Source of the DNA: Orbilia blumenaviensis
Taxonomy: Eukaryota; Ascomycota; Orbiliomycetes; Orbiliales; Orbiliaceae
DNA length: 64,000 bases
Reading direction: 5' to 3'
Assembly: GCA_036872755.1 (NCBI GenBank)
Contig: JAVHNS010000010.1
Span: 1,426,001 to 1,490,000, forward strand
Below, in pieces: positions 1-11,306 of this stretch. A program made the position numbers and the translations under genes. The notes below the pieces were generated by a model, which saw nothing but the letters and a program-made list of their open reading frames with translations, did not search any database and was not told the DNA's origin. Numbering within the stretch: position 1 is the first letter of the stretch; every line of letters starts with the position of its first letter.

Positions 1-979
1 TAACAGTTGGGATCAGTTTTGGCGCCAGCGGTGCAGCTTTTGGTGCTTCAACCGCCGCGTCGTCCTCAGTAACTTTATCCTTTCCTTTCCTATCCTTCTT
101 CTTCTTCTTGACTACCCTTCCCATCGTAGAGTTCTCCCCAAATCGCCATTCAATATATCCCTCCGCAAGCTCCTTATCTGCCAACCACAGCGCCCCGAGG
201 AAGATCTGTGGTGGCGTGTAATGATAGTAAACATCCGAAACCAAGGCTTCCTTAGTCAAGTGAGCCTTCATCCTGCCGGCAGCATTCGTTACTCGTCGGA
301 TCGGATCCTGCCCCAACTTTTCCTTCAAAACCTGGATCCCAGGATCCCCATTCGGCGACGCCAAAGCCGACAGAAGCTCCATTATCCCCCCGTCGGCACC
401 ACGAAGTGGGTGACGGATCTCAAAATCCCATCCTATACCTCCCGCAATCTTGAATTCGTACTTAAGAATCGCCTCCGGTGTCAACTTGGGTATTCGCTTG
501 CAAAATTCCGCAGTTGACAGGTAATTGTTCTCGGTCTTCGTAGCGAGAAAGAGTATAGTAGTTAATAGGTGTTTCGGATGATATGCGTGTACGGAATGGT
601 GAAGGTGGAATCGCGATAGAAAAACGCATGCAGTGGCTTTAACGCTCGAAGGAAAGCCAAAGCCGTCGGACATCGCCATCATCCGCAGCATGTAGTAATT
701 GACGAGAGTAAGTTCCTCAGTAGGGGTTAGAGTTACGGGATCCGGAACCGACAATGGGTCTATCGAAGGTGTAGGGACTGGTGTCGGCGTATTCGATGGG
801 ATCGGGGTGGTCGCCAGCGGCGTATTCGCGGTCGATGCCTCAACACGAGCGCGTTTCCAGCCGCGCTTGATCGAGCGAGTGCCAGCAGCATTGGTGTTCG
901 CACGGATGGTGGCGAGGGTTGAAGGGCCAAAGGACCAGGTCTTGCACTGGGTGGTGGTCGTGTAGAGCTGGTCCTCCAT
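1..979 (-). CDS. ccl1: Cyclin H-like subunit of TFIIH (Ccl1), 3' end outside window
   Basis: Reads from an ATG at 979-977 leftward to the window edge as one open frame of about 326 codons, with no intron needed. In this family the protein is the cyclin partner of the CDK-activating kinase (Kin28/Cdk7) in TFIIH, which phosphorylates the RNA polymerase II tail in the nucleus. The N-terminus begins MEDQLYTTTTQCKTWSF and then has LATIRANTNAAGT, the usual fungal Ccl1 opening. A proline/threonine-rich stretch follows, then the cyclin box: LTPTEELTLVNYYMLRM, FPSSVKATACVFLSRF, YHPKHLLTTILFLATKTENN, then RHPLRGADGGIMELL. The lysine-rich run VVKKKKKDRKGKDK near the window edge is unlike the conserved core and probably a disordered loop. 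The stop codon lies outside the window. Family assignment rests on remembered motif order; confidence is high. Confidence 0.88.
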   Translation of the reverse strand, partial: MEDQLYTTTTQCKTWSFGPSTLATIRANTNAAGTRSIKRGWKRARVEASTANTPLATTPIPSNTPTPVPTPSIDPLSVPDPVTLTPTEELTLVNYYMLRMMAMSDGFGFPSSVKATACVFLSRFHLHHSVHAYHPKHLLTTILFLATKTENNYLSTAEFCKRIPKLTPEAILKYEFKIAGGIGWDFEIRHPLRGADGGIMELLSALASPNGDPGIQVLKEKLGQDPIRRVTNAAGRMKAHLTKEALVSDVYYHYTPPQIFLGALWLADKELAEGYIEWRFGENSTMGRVVKKKKKDRKGKDKVTEDDAAVEAPKAAPLAPKLIPTV

Positions 980-1798
980 GGTGACGTTGGTGATGGTGGT
1001 TAGAATCGTTGAATTGTTCCGGTATTGGTGAGGTCTAGCTCGACATTATATGGACTTGAGAGCAACACATCCAAAGCTCCAAAAATGACACACGACTCAG
1101 GATCCGAATCCCGATTCAAGTGTTTTGCATTGCAGGCCTGATCCTGACGGGATTCTGCATTTGAATGAAAAAAGAAATAAGAAAATAGATAAGAGGATAT
1201 AAATTAAAGGTTATTTGCGGCAGCTGTCATCTCGTTTTCCTTTTCCCTGTTATGTTTTTCTCTCTCTCAAAATTTTCTTCATTTCTGCCTTTAAATTTTC
1301 CTATTCTCAATATTCTAGTTCAACGTTCGAGGTCTAAGAAAAGTCACGGTGAACCTAAGAGTATCCTTTTATATTATGAGGACGACCAACTTGTACCGGC
1401 TCTGTAAAACTTGCGAATGTATGGACGGATCGTAATACTGGTATTCGGTTTTGTGCCCGGGAAAGTGTTCACACGGGTACCTACTAGGTAAATTGGTCTG
1501 TTCGGTATAAAAGATCACGCCCTCCACACGCCAACCCATCATAGCCTAATGATTAGTTTAACGTCTAAAAAAATAATTCCATTATACATCTAGATTTAAT
1601 TACTATTTGAAAGCTGTGCGCGAGGCGTCCACAGGACCCTTATAAGCATTTTTCTGTTTTTAGAAATTCAGGACTCTATACATATACATTCCAAATACGC
1701 CGTACATTCGATTTCCGCTGTTGAAAAATTGTTGGGATCGAATCGAAAGAAATTCAGGGACACATTAATTACAAACTGGGGTGAGACGAGAGTAAAGA
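980..1798. other. Intergenic: upstream region of ccl1
   Basis: Holds the promoter side of ccl1 and the 3' flank of the next minus-strand gene. It is AT-rich with pyrimidine-rich stretches near 1230-1320. I see no gene, tRNA or clear repeat. Confidence 0.6.
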
Positions 1799-2775
1799 TT
1801 ATGACGGTGTAATCACAAAGTCATCCACATAAAACTCTTGCGAATCGAAATCTACGGGGGCAAAATCCAGCTGTAATAATGTGGCGTTTCCAGTACTTCT
1901 CGACGTGAAGTTCCCCCGATATGTGACCCATGTAGCTGGCCCAGCCCTGATATTCGCGATTTCGTCGCCGTCGATGAAAACGACCAGGTAAGCGTTCCGG
2001 TTGTTCCCTGGAATAAAATTATATTTGAACTCTAGGTCGTAGTCCGTCTCGGGGCAGGTGTGCAACTCCTGCGCAAGCTTGATTTTTGTATAGGCCCCGT
2101 GCTCGCGATCGGAATTACAAATCGCGTGGAAGGCGTTGCTGCCGTTTACGTTTATGATTTCGTATGTCGCAGGGGCGACAAGGTCAGGGATATACCACGG
2201 GCGGATGTCGGATGCTTCCTGGCCGGCTTCGAAATCGCCGTTTGTGACCGCTGCCGTTCGGGATGGGTTGCATGCAGTGCTCGTGGATGTTGCTGGTACG
2301 CTTGTTGTAGAACTTTCTATAGAAGTCGAAGTTGTCGGCGGCGCTGTTGTTGTTGTTGATGTTGATATTTCCTGTCGAAATTAATATATTGTTAGAAAGG
2401 CCGTCCTGTTGACAATAGAAGCCGTAGGGGGCTATTGGGGTGCCATACCGCTCCGCTACTGTTTGCGTTCCCGTCACCATTTGATTTTCTCAACCCAACA
2501 CCCAACCCTGCCCCTAAAGCAATTCCGAATATTATCAGAACTGCCAATGCAAGAGACAAGAAAAAAGTCGTCCGTCGTAGACCCAATATTTTCTTATCTT
2601 CAGCAGGAGGTATGAACGGCGGCGAAGGCGTATATGCGCCCGTTGCGAACTGCGGATGTCGCCATTTCTCCGGTGTTGTAGACTCGACGACTTGTGGTAG
2701 GTCCTGGTCCCCTTGATATGCTTGCGGCAAGGTACTTGGCACTGCTTCGGGTAAATCTCCGTCGTCTCTTGCCAT
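1799..2775 (-). CDS. Single-pass membrane protein with carbohydrate-binding-module-like ectodomain
   Basis: Two exons: 2775-2449 and 2371-1799. The intron (2448-2372, 77 nt) starts GTATGG, has TCTAAC and ends TTCGACAG; removing it joins two frames in phase and gives 299 residues. Residues 1-68 are acidic, proline-rich and cytosolic-looking. Residues about 70-95 are a hydrophobic segment (FFLSLALAVLIIFGIALGAG) with basic residues before it. After exon 1 comes a Thr/Ser/Pro-rich linker (STSTTTTAPPTTS), then a domain opening with NGDFEAG, with spaced cysteines and a YDLEFKYNF strand, ending in YVDDFVITPS. That pattern resembles CBM4/9-type galactose-binding folds, which bind polysaccharide. I infer an integral plasma-membrane or wall-linked protein with an outward sugar-binding domain. 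There is no enzyme motif. The fold assignment is moderate; the gene model is strong. Confidence 0.82.
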
Positions 2776-5529
2776 TTGGAAGTAGTATCGTTTAGAGATT
2801 TGTTTATTTTCTAAACAAGGAAAAAAAATTGTCGCTAATTCGCAGTGGTATTATCTATCCCGTTTCGAGTCCATGAGACAATGCGAGTAGTGGTCTACAG
2901 AAAGTCTAGAGTAGGAAGGAGGATCAAGTTTTCGAGTTCACGTCTAACAGTTTTTTTCGGGTAACCCACAATGCTGACATCCACAAATACCGGCTTTAAA
3001 ATGAATGTGCACGGGCGGGAAATGAGGCTGTTAATATCAACTGGTGTTATAGGACTAAGTCGGTGACAGTGCACACAGGAACAACAGCCGGTGCTTCAAT
3101 CATGTTTCGGGTAAAACGGGGTTAACCAATACAGGCCTTCCCTTTCACCCTTCTGTCAAAATAAATTGCCTGGGATCTGTAAGATACACAGAAGCGCCCA
3201 CAATGCGGAATACTGCTAACTTTGGATTTGAAATCGATCGTGTTAGTTAGCCCATGGTGTACGTGTGCATTTTAATAGTGATCGCGGAGCATAAAATTAC
3301 ATAATGCTCCGTTGGCTGGTATTCTTGGTGGCGGCTTACCCGTCAGCCAGGAGGCTTGAGGCTTGTCAAGCGATATCAGATAAGGTCAAGGCGGCCGCTA
3401 ATGCACGTCTCTCACCAACTGGGATTTCAATTATACTCAAGTATCTCAGAAATGATCAGCATGATTGTTGATCCAAGATAACTACAGTCTGTAGAAAGCT
3501 TGTATGAGTCTAAACAAAGTTCGAATTTGCCTTCCAAAAACCTGGTATTCCCACGATCCCGCGAGCAAGGGGCGGTGCGCTATATATGGCCGACCGATGC
3601 ATAACTGATAGCGTGATCAACGGGCACGAATAATCTTGAAATACCGAACGGCTTTTACTACTGGTTGGGGCAACTCTATTGATCGACAATCGTTCCTTAC
3701 CTGCGTGTGGATTGTCAAAACGTTTCGCGGCAATGCCCGTAGAGGAATCCCAACCAGTATACCCCGCTCGGGGACACTCTAGTTGTCTAAGCTGCAAAAC
3801 TCGCCATGCCTAGACCTGGAGAATAAATTTATAGCTACGGGTATTCGTAGGCATTATCGATCGAGCAACATAAATATGCCTAAGTAGGTATGCATACGTG
3901 TATTAAGATAGCGAAGGGCGCCAGCATGCGCGTACATACATGCTGGACCTTATGTGGCGTAACCACTAAATCACCCAACCCAATCCCTGTCGACATGTCA
4001 AACGGTTTTTATAGGCTTGCAGCTGCATGCAAAGGGATCTTGAATAGCTAGCGAAGCTTATATCGGCACAAGATCCTAAAATGTACGAGCAGTGCACTGA
4101 AATAGTTAAATATAGTGTGGAAGGGTTTGGTTCTATGCCCGGCTTTTGGGAAATATTTTAAGTGGTCGGATGCCCATTTATTTGTAGCGGAACCGAAGCA
4201 GTAAAAAATATCATCACCCCACGGTAGTAGAAGTCCATCTTTTGAATTTATCTTCTGGCTATTCTAGGTAATATGGCATGATATAGGCTGACCATGGCGG
4301 ATACCCTGGCGACAAAGATTCAAGGCCAAGGCGCAGCATTATCGATCATTGTCGGTAGGCTTGGCGTTGACCAGTTATAGTGCCTGATTCATGGCCACCT
4401 CCAGGGGCGGCTAGACGTCTATATATAACCAAGGGGCTAACTAATACTTTGTCACACAATTTGTCGTCTGATCTAAAATTTGAGTGGACGACTCGACAAA
4501 TCGCTTGCTTCGATGATTAAACCACCTATTCAGTTGGTACACAGAATTAATTCTATCGTGGATGAAAAATGAAGATTTTCGATCATGTTCAGAAATCCAA
4601 CTTGCAACAGCACTACTCAATTTTAGCGGTAATAATAATGTTTATTCAGAAAACCTAGATGTATCCTCGTAACCAAAGAAGCAGTCTCTTAACCAGCCAT
4701 TGAAGAAAGTTGATTGACAACGCCATCAATTCCGTGTTGTTTTCACAAAATATTTTGGTTTTAAGACAGTATTGAGTCACAGACTGGGCAGGGCGGTAGT
4801 TAGGCAGGATGATATAATATTAGGTGTCACCGACACGATAGCTACCTAATCGGGTGGTGAAAAAAAAAAGTCGTTATTCGATATAACCATATACGTTCTA
4901 ACTAACGTTATGACAGCTATTATCTACATCATTTTTCCTACAATCGAAGTGCGACCATGCCCACCTACCCAACAGCATCGCCTCAACAGGAGATGCACAG
5001 CATGCTATCAACAAGTTATAACACAGGCCGGTTCCCTCATTATTGAGCTAAACTGAAATGATAGAAGTAGGCAAACGTCTTAGAGCGAGATCACGAAGAG
5101 TGCAGACTAGCGGCAAGCACCCCAAGCTAGAAGAGGAGTCATGAGAGCCTCGTCTATGAGCTCCTCTGAAGCAATTAAGATCCGAAAACGGTGGTCCTGC
5201 TAAGGGAGTGAAATAAAGCGAAGCTGGTGAATCCGGCGACGAGAGGGTAAACCCTATAAAAAATCGGGTTACAACAGACTGACGGCCAAAAAACTACGCG
5301 GAACAGGAGAAAAATGATTATGCGAGGTCCCACTCTGTCTTGTTAATACGTCATGCCTCCGGTTACCACGAGTGATGGGAAGCAGATCTCTGCGGTTCTT
5401 TACACCAAGGGACCAAAAACCTAGAGGGATGTTCCTTACGGAGACGTGTGCTGCCACAGATTTCTCGAGAGGCAGTGGGTTTTTATGAGGGAATCCTTAT
5501 CCGGGATCACTGAAGTAAGCCAAAGGTCC
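2776..5529. other. Intergenic, no gene recognised
   Basis: Upstream region of the membrane protein gene and a further AT-rich stretch. Short open frames (for example minus 3510-3797) show no recognisable motif or splice partner. I see nothing else supportable here. Confidence 0.5.
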
Positions 5530-6346
5530 CCTAAAACCTTACAGCGGAGCAACAGGCCCCATTCGGCTCACTGTTTGAAACTGCCATCTTCAAAGAAACT
5601 TTTCAGGATATTAGAAGGAGGGATAAAGCAAGAATTATGTGCGATACCACCCACTTATTGTCCCGTCTGCGGAGACGCTGGGCAAACTCGGGTCGAAACA
5701 TTTCAAGATCATAATCAAAACTTGTAACGAGGTTTGGAATAACTTCATTCCGCTTTCGACACCTCGCCCATAACCCGGTTACTCCGTTGAACTCAATCTA
5801 GAAGCATCTACTGAGCAGCAGATGGAAGCGTTCCTCCCTTTTCTTGGTAACCGATTATACGATCAATCCTGCTTCATGGCCACATACTCCATTCCATTCT
5901 CATTCCTTTCTTATGAGGCGAGATGTAGTGATCAGCCTCTCAAAGTCGTAGACTGACAGAATGCTCGTAGCATGTCAATTGCCGTCAAGGCAGTCGTTGA
6001 CCTTCTTAAGCTCGTTAAACGCGAACAGGAGCTACACCGCAAAATTCTTGCCTGTTCGATCTCCCATGACTATAGCAGGGTCCGAGCTTATGGTCACTAC
6101 ATAGTTTTTAACGGAAGCTCCGTCGAGTATTATCGTCCCAACCACCCGCGCCAAAACAGTCTATGTGCTTGGTGGCACACCAGTCTACAGCTCTGGAGCG
6201 AAATCCTATCATACCGAAACATACTACACGGTTACGTAGTCACTAATGGGTCGCAGCAATTTCAATACAAACGAAGATCCAATGATAAGTCGTTTATGCA
6301 GGAGTGGATATCTCTACTAGCGCTATGGAGATACCCTGAAGGCTGA
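5530..6346 (+). pseudogene. Broken DUF7924-type gene
   Basis: Fragments of one protein can be followed through three frame segments. The first runs to about 5650 (FGSLFETAIF, then RRRDKARIMC). The next, shifted by one base, carries PLIVPSAETLGKLGSKHF and NEVWNNFIPL. It continues to ILACSISHDYSRVRAYGHY near 6060-6105. This order matches the conserved C-terminal half of the fungal DUF7924 family, whose function is unknown. Breaks: a frameshift near 5650-5660, TAA at 5771-5773 where relatives have Gln, and TGA at 5954-5956 where relatives have Arg (D-R-Q-N-A). Both stops fit single C-to-T changes. From about 6110 the usual tail is no longer recognisable. I infer an inactivated, probably RIP-affected copy. 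The largest intact piece (5972-6346) could be called a 124-residue gene, but its homology begins upstream of its ATG. Confidence 0.68.
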
Positions 6347-8522
6347 CTGAAAACCAAAGGTTTGCAGTGGACCGGCTTTTCTTTTTCACTCTTATGTAAA
6401 TATGTGACTTGCAAGACACATATCCCTTGATTTCTATCAAAGGTCTATCGAATTATTGGAGTTTTAAGGACATTGTACTGCTTTCAAGCCTTCGGCCTTC
6501 ATGACGGGGTTTAAGGTTGCGTAAAATGAGTGTATTGCCATCCTCGCGTGTAATTGCGTATGGAGAGTTCATAAGATTCGCTGTTCTTGTGGTATTAGCA
6601 CAAATTGAGGTTTCGCATGCCCGTTTGGACAGCAACTACCTATGATTCGGTAGGTACTTCGTTGATCCACTTTAAATTTCATTTTGATCTTGGCCATACC
6701 ATTATATCCGGTTACATCAGTAGACTTGGCTCAGTCTTGACGAGTCAGTTTGAAATACCACAATTTTCTTGTGTTGGGCTTGGCGCGGAACTGTGTATGT
6801 CACTCCTGGCATGTCATTGGTCACAGCGGAGGCAAGCAGAATTTGAATGTGCCGATTCCGAATTACTGATATTCTTTTGTATGTGAGTTGGAGGCCCCAG
6901 GTGCAATTGCTATTGTAGGTGAGCCCATAAGCCATTTTCAGACATTATTGTTTTATATTATTGAATCTCTATACTCGCAATGGATTAATTTGTGCGATTG
7001 TGACTGAAAACCTTCGTAATTTTCTTTCTTTCTCAAGGGCTTACACCTTAACAGGGTACGCACAGAGCTTTAAGTCTGTTAACACGCTCAATTGTGCGTA
7101 ATAAACTAACCACCTAGCAGCATAGATCTATAGACGCCATATACTAATTTCATTCATAGTGCTAAATAATTAAACACTAGAGCTTACAATTGGACACTCT
7201 ACTGCTGTAATATAATCACAGTTTCGAGTGTAGAAATCGATTTAAATCCTAGGACATGCAGAACTGGTGCCCATAGAGGTAGAGTGTGTTGGCTGCGGTA
7301 TCAAGTCGGCCGAGACAATAGAACATCTGAAGGAAAAGCTCGTTTTAACGCCGCTTCGGGGCCGCGGCCGAAAACCTTCATGATAACTACTTAGGTAGTT
7401 ACTTTGAAGGGTTCGACGATGGTCCGAGCGATTAAACTTGTGGATGATATACCAATCCGATACAGATTCTCTGCGGTGTATATCGGATATGCCCGAGAGA
7501 AGATCATCTCTTTCTGGGTTTCTAGGGACACAATTTCTCGACAGAATTAGTGAAACTAGACTTCGATCTTTCGAGAACCTATCGGCCTTTGGTCCGGAAC
7601 TTTGAAACCATCTTTAAGTTAGTGCCCCCATATCGGTTGTGGTTCAGCAGATCCTCTAGTTCTGCATATGATTACAGATATAAAGAAGCTTTTTTTTAAA
7701 GGCGTTAGTAGTATGCATCCGGGCCGATACCGAAGTATACGATTTACGGGAAATTCCGGCCCGGTAAGGCAGAATTTGGAAGACGTACCAGCCTGAAGCC
7801 TCCGATTAAGATTGAAAGAAAAAGCTCGAGGATCACACGTGGGTAAGACGATAGTAATCATAGGTTCGTTCGGGGCGCACAGGTGTACAATCGAATACTC
7901 AAGTGCCTAGGTACTGACTCACGAGATCGATTACTAAGAGTTGACTAGTTAGTGACACTGATCAAAGCGGTATGTGGACATGTGTAGTCGCAAGCCATGT
8001 ACGAAAGACTAATTGAACCAAGAGCTCGTATCGTTTAGCAAAAAAGCCGTTGCACTGTTCTGCTTCTTGCTTTCAGAGCGGCTTTATCAGGTGTGGACTG
8101 GGTTGAGCTCATTATCGTAATATCAGATAATGCATATTGCGGGATAGAGTGGGTCCTAACTAGTTAGAGGTCGGTGGCGTAGCCCAAATTCGGAATTTTA
8201 GACGAGGCCCAGAGCTTGACCTCCTACGTATATTCAGGGTATAACCCAGCCAATTCCTTCCAAAACAGCCCGGCATTCCTGACGTCGTAGTTACTGCGTT
8301 TCAGCGCAAAATTTTGGCAGGCATTAAAATTGTGTCACTGCTAGATTCTGATTGGCCGATTTGGGGTTTGAATGCTATATCGTAGAACAGACTGTACCAA
8401 CTATTGTCTAGCATGTTTATAAGCCTCTTGTTGATCGTTTCGAAAATATTTGTGATTATTATTATACGCTTCCAGAATTACTTTTCAAATACTTTCTTTT
8501 ATATCTCAGCTTACGGTTCACA
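6347..8522. other. Intergenic, no gene recognised
   Basis: AT-rich DNA between the DUF7924 relic and ACR3. Open frames are short and unconvincing. The last 100-200 bases are presumably the ACR3 promoter and leader; an ATG at 8413 lies upstream of the chosen start in another frame. I found no tRNA or repeat. Confidence 0.5.
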
Positions 8523-9862
8523 ATGGGCGCACAAAGCACGTCACCTGAAGCCTTCGAAACAAATGGAAAACTCGAAGATCAAGCCATCGAGTCTAAGCCT
8601 GAAGATGGTATCAAAGTTTCTACCTTTCAGTCCTTGGGGTTCTTAGATCGTTACCTTGCGCTATGGATCCTATTAGCCATGATCATTGGTGTTGTTCTGG
8701 GAAACTTTGTTGAAGGTATCGGACCTGCACTTCACAAGGGCAAATTTGTCGGCGTCTCCCTGCCGATAGGTTAGTGAGCAATTCATATTACTACATGATT
8801 CTTTCTACGGCTGTGATAATATAGAAATTGAAATATCTGATCATATCCATTCCTAGCCATCGGTCTTCTCGTCATGATGTATCCCATCCTATGCAAGGTC
8901 CAATACGAAGTGTTGCATCAAGTTTTCAAGAAAAGAGACCTGTGGATCCAAGTTGTTTTTAGCATCTTTGTGAATTGGATTGTTGCTCCGTTCTTGATGG
9001 TAAGTCAAATTGGCTTTTATGTGTTTACAAGGCTACTGGTCTAATTTGCGTGTTATTCATAGCTGGGGCTGGCATGGGCTTTCCTACCGGATCGGAGTGA
9101 CCTAAGAAATGGATTGATTTTGGTCGGGTTAGGCAGATGTATTGCTATGGTTCGTAGACCTTGCATCTCTTGCTTTGCCCACAGCACTGATGATTTTGTG
9201 ACCGTTTCAAGGTCTTAATCTGGAACGGCCTCGCTGCTGGAGATTCAAACTACTGCGCCATCCTAGTGGTGATCAACTCGGTCTTACAGATCGCATTATT
9301 CGCACCACTTGCTGTTTTCTTCATAAATGTGATCGGAAATGCGGACGAATTTCAAGTTTCATACCCTACTGTTGCAACAAACGTAGCAGTGTTCTTGGGT
9401 ATACCGTTGGGGGCTGCCGTGGTAACCCGCTGCCTTGTCCGTCATTTCGCCGGGCCTTCTAGATACGAAACGGTTATGAAATGGCTATCCCCATGGTCTC
9501 TAATTGGCTTACTATACACCATCCTCATTCTGTTTGCGTCTCAAGGCCGCCAAGTCATCCATCAGATCGTTTCCGTGGTTCGGGTCGCAGCCCCTCTAAC
9601 TGTCTACTTTATCGTCATCTTTGTCGCGACTCTTGCTGTAACGAATCGGCTTGGGTTCGGCTACAAACTAAGCGTTACCCAAAGTTTTACGGCGGCTAGT
9701 AATAACTTTGAATTAGCGATAGCAGTAGCCGTTGCAACATTTGGTCCGGATAGTGATCAGGCGTTGGCGTCAACTGTGGGTCCACTTATTGAAGTACCGG
9801 TGTTAATAGGCCTGGTTTATTTGGTCAGGTTCATTGGTAAGCGGTGGAAATGGAAAGATTAG
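8523..9862 (+). CDS. ACR3: Arsenite efflux transporter, ACR3 family
   Basis: Four exons (8523-8769, 8857-8999, 9063-9149, 9212-9862) with three in-phase GT-AG introns of 87, 63 and 62 nt give 375 residues, the normal ACR3 length. The protein is a ten-helix plasma-membrane permease that expels arsenite (sometimes antimonite). Visible family motifs: FLDRYLALWILLAM in helix 1, IGLLVMMYPILCKVQYE, the functional-cysteine motif LGRCIAMVLIW (Cys at about residue 156), and SNNFELAIAVAVATFG, whose Glu (about residue 326) is also conserved. The start at 8523 puts a soluble N-terminus of about 40 residues before helix 1. No arsenate reductase or ArsH gene lies next to it, so this is not a compact arsenic cluster here. 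All key residues are present, so the gene looks functional. Confidence 0.95.
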
Positions 9863-11306
9863 TTAGTAGTCAGTCAAATAACTTGAAAGCGGTTTTGCAT
9901 ACATTTCATGAATTTAATTCTGTACTAAAATTTACGCCATCAGAGCCTAGTCACATATCTGCCATCCCTCTTTGTCTAACAGACTACTCTGGATTTTGGT
10001 GGAACAAAAATTAGCAACTGCATAGGATATGGTCTTGTAACAGGATAAAAATAATTAAGTTTGCAGGAAAAATGGAACTACCTCCGTCAAAACCTTCGAT
10101 AGAAATATACGCAGGCCCTGAATTCATGAATCGATCAAACGACTGTGTTGGTAACAAAAATAACACATTGTAAATTGCGGGAGTTATGATGCTTCGCGCT
10201 TTAGCCAGGGCTATTATTAATGGAGGTGGGATTACATGCTACGTAATATGGTTCTTACTACTGTGAAGCTCAATTAAGGGGTAAATAGCATCTGATAGAC
10301 GGCCCAGGGAACGCACCATTTTTTTGTATGGTATGTAGAGCTAGATCTCACCACCGCACTGGCGTGCCGCCTCTTTATAATTTTATAAATTTATTGTGCT
10401 ATATTAGATTCGAATTCTACTCTCGGTCCATGCATCTCTTTTACAACCTCACTGATAATGAGTTGTCGCTCGAATTACCTCATCACTACTCGCCAATCGG
10501 ATGTCAATATTACTTCGAAACATGCATATTACTACACCATGGATAATAGTACTGATTTCCGGTCCGTGATCTCTAAATTGTCTGCCCCTCCTGGCTGAGA
10601 AATGCAACGACGCCTACTCGCAAATTTTCCTTATCTTCTCTTATCATGAGCACTTTGGGCCGCGGATCATTGAGTGGGCTGCCTATGGGGGTTGAAGTCG
10701 TGACGTCGCAGCACATCGTGATATCGATATTTCGACACCTCACCCCGCACGGTGCGAATCTAGCAAACACTGCGGGAGGCTGATGGGATTCATAACAATA
10801 TTGATGTACCTTGTCTACTTGTGGAGCTGATTATGACCTATATGCATATGCAGTAAATTTATTCGATATTATTGGTGGATATAACGCCACCAGCCCCACA
10901 CACACACGTAATCATACTACCGTGAGAATATACGAAAGAGGGGTTGATTATATTCAAAGTGGCTACAATCTGAAATGCTTGTTGATTTCAGGGCATAATT
11001 CGTAATTGTTTAGATGGCCGGAGCAAACGTTGCAGAAAGACTGGTGATTTTGGGCTGGTTGACATGGATACCCCATCCGTATGTGGAGCCGTTAGTCAAT
11101 AGTAACAATGTTCAGACAGCCTGTCATTTCCGTAGCATAGAGTAGATTGTTTCTGGTTCTCATATGATCATAAAGTTGGATTTAAAAACGAGAGCATCGC
11201 TTCTACTCCAGCGGAAATTTCTCATCTCGGGCACGCCCAACAAAATTCATTCTACTACGGCAGATCGATGGAATGGGTAAAAACTAGAGCTTAATATACG
11301 CCCGAA
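9863..11306. other. Intergenic between ACR3 and the first NLR
   Basis: Contains the ACR3 3' flank and the upstream region of the NLR gene. Small open frames at 10328-10546 and 10811-11005 show no motif. I see nothing else. Confidence 0.5.

Noticed and set aside
3510..3797. 95-codon minus-strand open frame
   Set aside because: No motif, no splice partner, no codon pattern different from its surroundings.
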